Assembly (NCBI GenBank): GCA_023418835.1 | Contig: JAEZYW010000051.1 | Span: forward strand, 1-10,729 | Length of the DNA: 10,729 nt | Source: Bacillota bacterium | GTDB taxonomy: Bacteria > Bacillota > Clostridia > Tissierellales > Peptoniphilaceae | Reading direction: 5' to 3' | Part shown: positions 7,166 to 10,729 of the stretch, piece after piece | Position numbering within the stretch: the stretch's first letter is position 1 | How the letters are laid out: the number at the start of each line of letters is the position of its first letter | Made by a program: the position numbers and the translations under genes | The notes under the pieces: model-generated | What the model was told of the DNA's origin: nothing | The model's database searches: none | The model's input: the letters and a program-made list of their open reading frames with translations, nothing else

Positions 7166-8431
7166 TTAGTACCAACCTCTCAGCTTCATGGCATCTGCCA
7201 CTCTTTTTACAGCATACAAATATGCCGCCTTTCTCATGGAAACCTCTTTTTCTTCTTTCATTTTCCAGACATTTTCAATTGCCTGAACCATTATTTCTTC
7301 TTCCCTTTGGGAAACTTCTTCGTAAGACCAATAGTATCCGTATTTGTTTTGAACCCATTCGAAATAGGAGACGATTACGCCACCTGAATTACATAAAATG
7401 TCTGGGGCAGCGATGATTCCCTTTCTTTCCAAAACTTTATCTGCATCTTTAGTTGTGGGTCCATTTGCTCCTTCCACAATTAACGGGGCATTTATCATTT
7501 CAGCAACTTCTGGCGTGATTGTATCTTCCATTACTGCAGGGACTAAAACGTCCACATCTAATTTCCAAAAATCTTCTATGGAAATTTCCTTTACCCCTTC
7601 TAGGCCTCTAAGGGTGTTTTTGCTCTCTTTTTCTGCTAAAGCTTCATCGTAATCAAACCCATCTTCTTTGTACAAAGCATAAGCCCCAACATCCTTATCC
7701 CAGTCTGAAATTGCCACGACTTTTGCCCCAAGCTTTTGCAAATGTTTTGTAGAAGTTTTACCCACGTTTCCAAATCCTTGTATGGAAACTCGAGCCCCTT
7801 CAATGAATTTTCCCAAGTTTTTAAGCATTTCCCTCGTAGCTATGGAAATTCCAATTCCAGTGGACTCTTCCCCGCCAACGGTTCCGTGGAGACCAACGGG
7901 TTTTCTGGTGTAAACTCCCACGGTTTGATCTCCCTTTAGTTTTGCATATTCGTCCATCATCCAAGTCATGGTTTGTATATTGGTGTTCATATCTGGACCT
8001 GCCAAATCTAGATTTTCTCCCGTCATTGGAAAAACTCTTCTCACATACTCTCTGGCAAGTCTATCCAACTCCCCTTGGGAAAAGTCCGAAGTATCTGCGA
8101 TTATTCCAGCTTTTCCACCCCCTAGAGGAAGCCCCACTAGGGAACATTTAAAAGTCATCCACACAGACAAGGCTTTAACCTCGTCTAGATAAACTTTTTC
8201 ACTATATCTAACTCCACCAATTGACGGACCAAGAGCCGTATTGTGTTGGGATCTGTAACCAGTGAAAACTCTAGTGAACCCATCGTCCATTTTTATAGGA
8301 ATGGATACTTCCATTACCCTTTCTGGTTTTTTAAGTATTTCATAAACAGCAGGATCTAAGTTCAAATCCTCGCAAGCGATTCTAACGTTTTCCAAAGCCG
8401 TATCTAAGGCATTTAATTTATTTTCAGACAT
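7166..8431 (-). CDS. Glu/Leu/Phe/Val dehydrogenase (glutamate dehydrogenase family, probably NAD-linked)
   Basis: This 421-aa enzyme reversibly deaminates an amino acid to its 2-oxo acid, normally glutamate to 2-oxoglutarate in amino-acid fermenters. Lys95 (TFKCS) and catalytic Lys107 (LPLGGGKAGI) lie in the substrate domain; Asp147 (GPDMNTN) is the catalytic aspartate. The Rossmann loop is GFGNVG (219-224), and the acid at the end of the next strand (Asp243 in ISDWD) fits NAD preference. NSGGVIVSYFEW (348-359) keeps the substrate-binding serine Ser355. Length and the MKLRGWY ending match Peptoniphilus-type glutamate dehydrogenase. Oddly, GPSIGGVRY has Ile71 where glutamate enzymes have the lysine that binds the gamma-carboxylate, so substrate specificity is uncertain. 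AGGAGG precedes the ATG. It is the first gene of the unit with abgA and the carboxypeptidase. Confidence 0.95.
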   Translation of the reverse strand: MSENKLNALDTALENVRIACEDLNLDPAVYEILKKPERVMEVSIPIKMDDGFTRVFTGYRSQHNTALGPSIGGVRYSEKVYLDEVKALSVWMTFKCSLVGLPLGGGKAGIIADTSDFSQGELDRLAREYVRRVFPMTGENLDLAGPDMNTNIQTMTWMMDEYAKLKGDQTVGVYTRKPVGLHGTVGGEESTGIGISIATREMLKNLGKFIEGARVSIQGFGNVGKTSTKHLQKLGAKVVAISDWDKDVGAYALYKEDGFDYDEALAEKESKNTLRGLEGVKEISIEDFWKLDVDVLVPAVMEDTITPEVAEMINAPLIVEGANGPTTKDADKVLERKGIIAAPDILCNSGGVIVSYFEWVQNKYGYYWSYEEVSQREEEIMVQAIENVWKMKEEKEVSMRKAAYLYAVKRVADAMKLRGWY

Positions 8432-8460
8432 ATGATTTCCTCCTAAATAGCTTAATAATA

Positions 8461-8466
8461 ATTATA
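8461..8466 (-). promoter_or_regulatory. -10 element for the dehydrogenase operon
   Basis: A TATAAT on the minus strand, 29 bp before the dehydrogenase ATG, has a weak TTTATT 17 bp upstream as -35. It is the only good candidate on this strand in the divergent gap. Confidence 0.4.
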
Positions 8467-8489
8467 TTACATAAGAGTATTTTAATAAA

Positions 8490-8519
8490 TTGTTTTTTGA
8501 TAACTTAATTCCATATAAT
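8490..8519 (+). promoter_or_regulatory. Promoter of the 4Fe-4S protein gene
   Basis: TTGTTT (8490-8495), an 18-bp spacer and TATAAT (8514-8519) lie on the plus strand. Transcription would start about 8526, giving a leader of roughly 84 bases. No riboswitch-like fold is apparent in that leader. Confidence 0.5.
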
Positions 8520-8520
8520 A

Positions 8521-8534
8521 GTAACACAGGTTAC
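8521..8534. promoter_or_regulatory. GTAAC-ACAG-GTTAC inverted repeat at the transcript start
   Basis: A perfect 5-bp inverted repeat with a 4-bp centre begins one base after the -10 box and overlaps the predicted transcript start of the 4Fe-4S gene. That is a typical place for a repressor site. I cannot match it to a named regulator, and short repeats can arise by chance. Confidence 0.3.
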
Positions 8535-8609
8535 ATACTTTTTTATTGAATAATAAGATAATTGTTCATAATCAATACCATTCACTTGATTTTAGACGAG
8601 GAGGAATTT

Positions 8610-9374
8610 ATGTTAAGACAAATTATTGAAATAGATGAAGATTTATGTATAGGATGCGAACTTTGCGTCAGCGCTTGCAATGAAGGTGCAATTGGAATAA
8701 TAGACGGCAAGGCTAAACTCTTAAGGGACGATTACTGTGACGGATTGGGAAACTGTCTACCCAATTGCCCAACAGGAGCTATAAGCTTTATAGAAAAGGA
8801 AACACTTCCCTTCGACAAAGAAGCAGTGCTGGAAAATATGAAAAAGACTTTGGATATTAAAGAAGTAAAAGGATGTCCTGGTTCTGCTTCTAGGTCTCTA
8901 AAAAGAAATCCAAAATCACAGATAGAAGACAATCACAATTGCCAATGCAAAGGTTCTGAGGATAAGGTAATGGATAGGGAAGGCTTTTCTAAAGATAATG
9001 CTGTTGTAGAATCGGAATTAACCCAGTGGCCTGTTCAAGTAAAATTAATGCCTATAAAGTCTAAATTTTATGAAAATGCAAATCTTTTAATTGCAGCGGA
9101 TTGCTCTGCCTATGCCTACGGAAATTTCCACAGAGATTTTATTAAAAACAAAGTTGCGATAATAGGTTGTCCCAAACTAGATGATATAGACTATACTGAA
9201 AAGCTAACTGAAATCATCAAAAATAACGATATTAAAAGTGTGACCATCGTTAGAATGGAAGTTCCGTGCTGCGGCGGTTTAGAAAGAGCAGGCAAGATGG
9301 CTCTACAAGCTAGCGGAAAATTCATTCCCTGGAACATAGTAACCATCTCCACAGATGGCAGAATAATAGAATAG
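8610..9374 (+). CDS. 4Fe-4S dicluster ferredoxin-like protein with additional conserved cysteines
   Basis: The protein is 254 aa from ATG 8610. An in-frame extension to 8562 exists, but GAGGAGGAA at 8598-8606 and the first ferredoxin strand (RQIIEIDEDLCIGC) fix the start here. The N-terminal domain has Cys13-x2-Cys16-x2-Cys19-x3-Cys23 and DYCDGLGNCLPNCPTGAI with Cys43, Cys49 and Cys53: two [4Fe-4S] sites, the second with irregular spacing. After GCPGSASR (88-95) and a divergent linker (HNCQC, 109-113) comes a conserved C-terminal domain: LTQWPVQVKLMP (137-148), AADCSAYAYGNFH (162-174), GCPKLDD (186-192) and VPCCGGL (218-224). I recall such proteins in clostridia, often near hybrid-cluster-protein genes, but no partner is present here. 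The likely role is cytoplasmic electron transfer or redox sensing; the reaction is unknown. Confidence 0.88.
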   Translation: MLRQIIEIDEDLCIGCELCVSACNEGAIGIIDGKAKLLRDDYCDGLGNCLPNCPTGAISFIEKETLPFDKEAVLENMKKTLDIKEVKGCPGSASRSLKRNPKSQIEDNHNCQCKGSEDKVMDREGFSKDNAVVESELTQWPVQVKLMPIKSKFYENANLLIAADCSAYAYGNFHRDFIKNKVAIIGCPKLDDIDYTEKLTEIIKNNDIKSVTIVRMEVPCCGGLERAGKMALQASGKFIPWNIVTISTDGRIIE

Positions 9375-9406
9375 ATTGTTAAATTAAAAAACCTTTTAAA
9401 TTTAAG

Positions 9407-9458
9407 CTGACCTCCAAAAGTTGAATCTAAAAAACAACTTACAGGAGGTCAGTTTTTT
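9407..9458 (+). terminator. Long hairpin terminator of the 4Fe-4S gene, possibly IS-derived
   Basis: CTGACCTCC (9407-9415) pairs with GGAGGTCAG (9444-9452). Inside it AAGTTG (9418-9423) pairs with CAACTT (9435-9440), leaving an 11-base loop, and six T follow (9453-9458). It lies 32 bp after the stop of the 4Fe-4S gene. The arms resemble terminal inverted repeats of IS3-family (IS150 group) elements, but no transposase is present. Confidence 0.8.
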
Positions 9459-9480
9459 ATGATGTTTTGACTTTTTTAAT

Positions 9481-9507
9481 AAGTTTGTCAACGCTCTCAA
9501 ACTTTTT
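9481..9507 (+). terminator. Second, weaker hairpin with T run
   Basis: AAGTTTG (9481-9487) pairs with CAAACTT (9498-9504) around a 10-base loop; the T run extends to 9507. It could back up the preceding terminator on the plus strand. On the minus strand the hairpin follows the GNAT gene, but no T run comes directly after it. Confidence 0.45.
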
Positions 9508-9537
9508 ATGTTAAAAGTGATAAATTCTAAATATTTA

Positions 9538-10010
9538 TTATAGTTTACAAATCATTATATAATCTTCTTCGTTTTCTTTAAATATGTCAAAACCAGCCTT
9601 TTGATACATACTAAAGGCATAATTTGATTTTTGTACTGACAAAGAAACTTGGCTATAACCCTTGTCCTTTAAGCTAATTAGCATTTTCTTTAATAAGTCC
9701 GTGCCAATACCAAATCCCCTGTATTCTTTAAGAACAGACATGGAAAAGGAGGGCGTCAGATTGTCAACGTGGCCATAATCTTTCATAATTCGAGTCCATA
9801 TTGCTCCAACGATTTTTTCATCTGCCAATGCCACCAAACCGTAGTCGTCTTTATTTTCTCCAAACTTAGAAATATATAAATCAATATTGGGATCTTTCAA
9901 GATACTTCTCGGTGGTGGATCGTTGCCTTCGGGGACAAAATCCCTAGGTAAAGGAATTCTTCTAAAACTGGGTATTCTTCATTTTTAATTTCTCTAATAA
10001 TATAATTCAA
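9538..10010 (-). pseudogene. GNAT-family N-acetyltransferase, interrupted by a frameshift
   Basis: The downstream frame carries the acetyl-CoA-binding core: GLVALADEKIVGAIWTRIM, then SVLKEYRGFGIGTDLLKKML (motif A, with RGFGIG), then SVQKSNYAFSMYQKAGF (motif B). It lacks a proper start. Upstream in another frame, NYIIREIKNEEYPVLEEFLY supplies the missing N-terminus, starting at a TTG (10008-10010) with GGGAG 7 bases before it. The two join at a run of four A (9937-9940) on the plus strand: adding one base gives ...LGIFVPEGNDPPPRSILKDPN. The span is 473 bp, one base short of 158 codons. If whole, it would be a 157-aa acetyltransferase of unknown substrate, following the SGNH hydrolase gene by 31 bp. 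True decay and sequencing error cannot be separated here. Confidence 0.82.
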
Positions 10011-10041
10011 TCTATCTCTCCCTTTTTGGAAACTTTTATTT

Positions 10042-10729
10042 TTATACCAAATACTTTTCTATTTCCATCGCCAAAATTATTGCCGATTTCGAATTAAAGT
10101 GGGCTCCATCAACGGTGGTAGTCAGTCCTCTAATCTTTGCGAAAGTGTCTTTACTAGAGGGGAGTAAGGTCATAATTGTGCCGTCTATAACTCTCATTAA
10201 AAATCCGTATTTCCAAGTATATGTCTTTTGGTCCTTTTCGATTCTTTCCTTTTGCAATTTTTAAATATCTATAAAGGGATAGTTGTGTTTTTTTGCCAAT
10301 TCTTTAATTATTCTATTTTTATTTATTAAATCCCTTTCAGGAAAATTTTTTAGATTAATAAAGGGCATGCCAAAGACAATTACTTTTTATTTCTACTGGA
10401 CAGCTTATTTAAAAGTTTGTAATACTCTTTGTAAAAAGTCTCCTCGTCTTTGATACAATTTTTCATTTTGCATCTTACACTCATGAATACGAACCAAAAC
10501 ACAGAAACGGTTCTCAAATACGGCAACAAGATGTCATTTGTTCCAAGGCCTAAAATATACGTTTCCGAGTCGTCATCGGGATTGTTTATTACTTCTTTTA
10601 GCCTTTCTTGGCCACCCCTTATGGTCTCTCCGTTTTTTCCTTTATTTACAGTTAGGAATTTTTTATCCAAAAAAGGAATATAGGAGTATCCCACATTTCC
10701 ATAGGTCAAACTGTCTCCAAAGCAAGCAA
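10042..10729 (-). pseudogene. SGNH/GDSL-family hydrolase, broken by a frameshift and a stop; N-terminus beyond the window
   Basis: Reading in from the right edge, ACFGDSLTYGNVGYSYIPF holds the catalytic serine (GDSL, block I). NGETIRGG and YILGLGTND (block III, catalytic Asn) follow, and VDGAHFNS (block V, Asp-x-x-His) lies near the end. The family are esterases or lipases acting on acyl or acetyl groups. Two lesions interrupt it. One base is missing in a run of five T on the plus strand (10384-10388): SSRNKK then stops, while the neighbouring frame continues KVIVFGMPFINLKNF. An in-frame TAA (10261-10263) then splits NYPFIDI from KLQKERIEKDQKTY. All catalytic blocks are intact, so the loss is recent or an artefact. 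It forms a probable operon with the GNAT gene downstream. Confidence 0.85.

Noticed and set aside
8562..8609. Upstream start for the 4Fe-4S protein (16 extra residues)
   Set aside because: The extra residues are unlike the family, and GAGGAGGAA at 8598-8606 clearly serves ATG 8610.
8526..8609. Riboswitch or attenuator in the 84-base leader of the 4Fe-4S gene
   Set aside because: No stable multi-stem fold, conserved riboswitch core or U-tailed hairpin was found by eye.
1..10729. CRISPR array, tRNA or rRNA genes
   Set aside because: No regularly spaced direct repeats, no tRNA-like cloverleaf and no conserved rRNA segments were seen on either strand.

Overview
The window is AT-rich and carries strong AGGAGG-type ribosome binding sites, extended -10 promoters and U-tailed hairpin terminators. 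The gene content is anaerobic: two flavodoxin-fold proteins, a Mop domain protein, a glutamate dehydrogenase-family enzyme and a 4Fe-4S protein of the kind found in strict anaerobes. This fits a low-GC anaerobic Firmicute. The dehydrogenase has the same length (421 aa) and the same C-terminal end (MKLRGWY) that I recall for the Peptoniphilus asaccharolyticus enzyme, so an amino-acid-fermenting member of the Tissierellia/Peptoniphilaceae is my best guess. That placement is an inference from recall, not a computed one.

Layout, left to right. (1) 1-1103, minus: two flavodoxin-family oxidoreductase genes, 6 bp apart; the second runs off the left edge. (2) 1217-2707, minus: a DUF2568/YrdB-like membrane protein with an apparent frameshift, then an unrecognised lipoprotein, then a small Mop (molybdate/molybdopterin-binding) protein, closed by a strong terminator at 1217-1255. 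(3) 2843-3415, plus: a TetR-family regulator divergent from group 2; the shared 135-bp gap has a good sigma-A promoter and two 10-bp palindromes two helical turns apart. (4) 3510-4340, minus: endonuclease IV (nfo) with its own promoter and terminator. (5) 4422-8431, minus: a three-gene unit of Glu/Leu/Phe/Val dehydrogenase, AbgA-type aminobenzoyl-glutamate hydrolase and D-Ala-D-Ala carboxypeptidase, ended by a 16-bp hairpin with a U tail. (6) 8610-9374, plus: a 4Fe-4S protein, divergent from group 5, followed by a large hairpin terminator whose arms resemble IS3-family ends. (7) 9538-10729, minus: a GNAT acetyltransferase and an SGNH/GDSL hydrolase, both interrupted.

How the genes may work together: the AbgA-type hydrolase would release glutamate (or another amino acid) from an aminoacyl-glutamate, and the dehydrogenase upstream in the same transcript could deaminate it, which makes sense for an amino-acid fermenter. 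The dehydrogenase, however, has Ile where glutamate dehydrogenases have the lysine that holds the substrate gamma-carboxylate, so its substrate is open. The TetR regulator probably controls the divergent membrane protein/lipoprotein operon.

The most useful observations are the three genes broken by single-base losses (2438 region, 9937-9940, 10384-10388) plus one in-frame stop (10261-10263), the Lys-to-Ile change in the dehydrogenase, and the unclear start of the TetR gene. I found no CRISPR array, tRNA, rRNA, phage or defence genes, and no stretch over 300 bases lacks a gene. I do not see a clearly new multi-gene system here.
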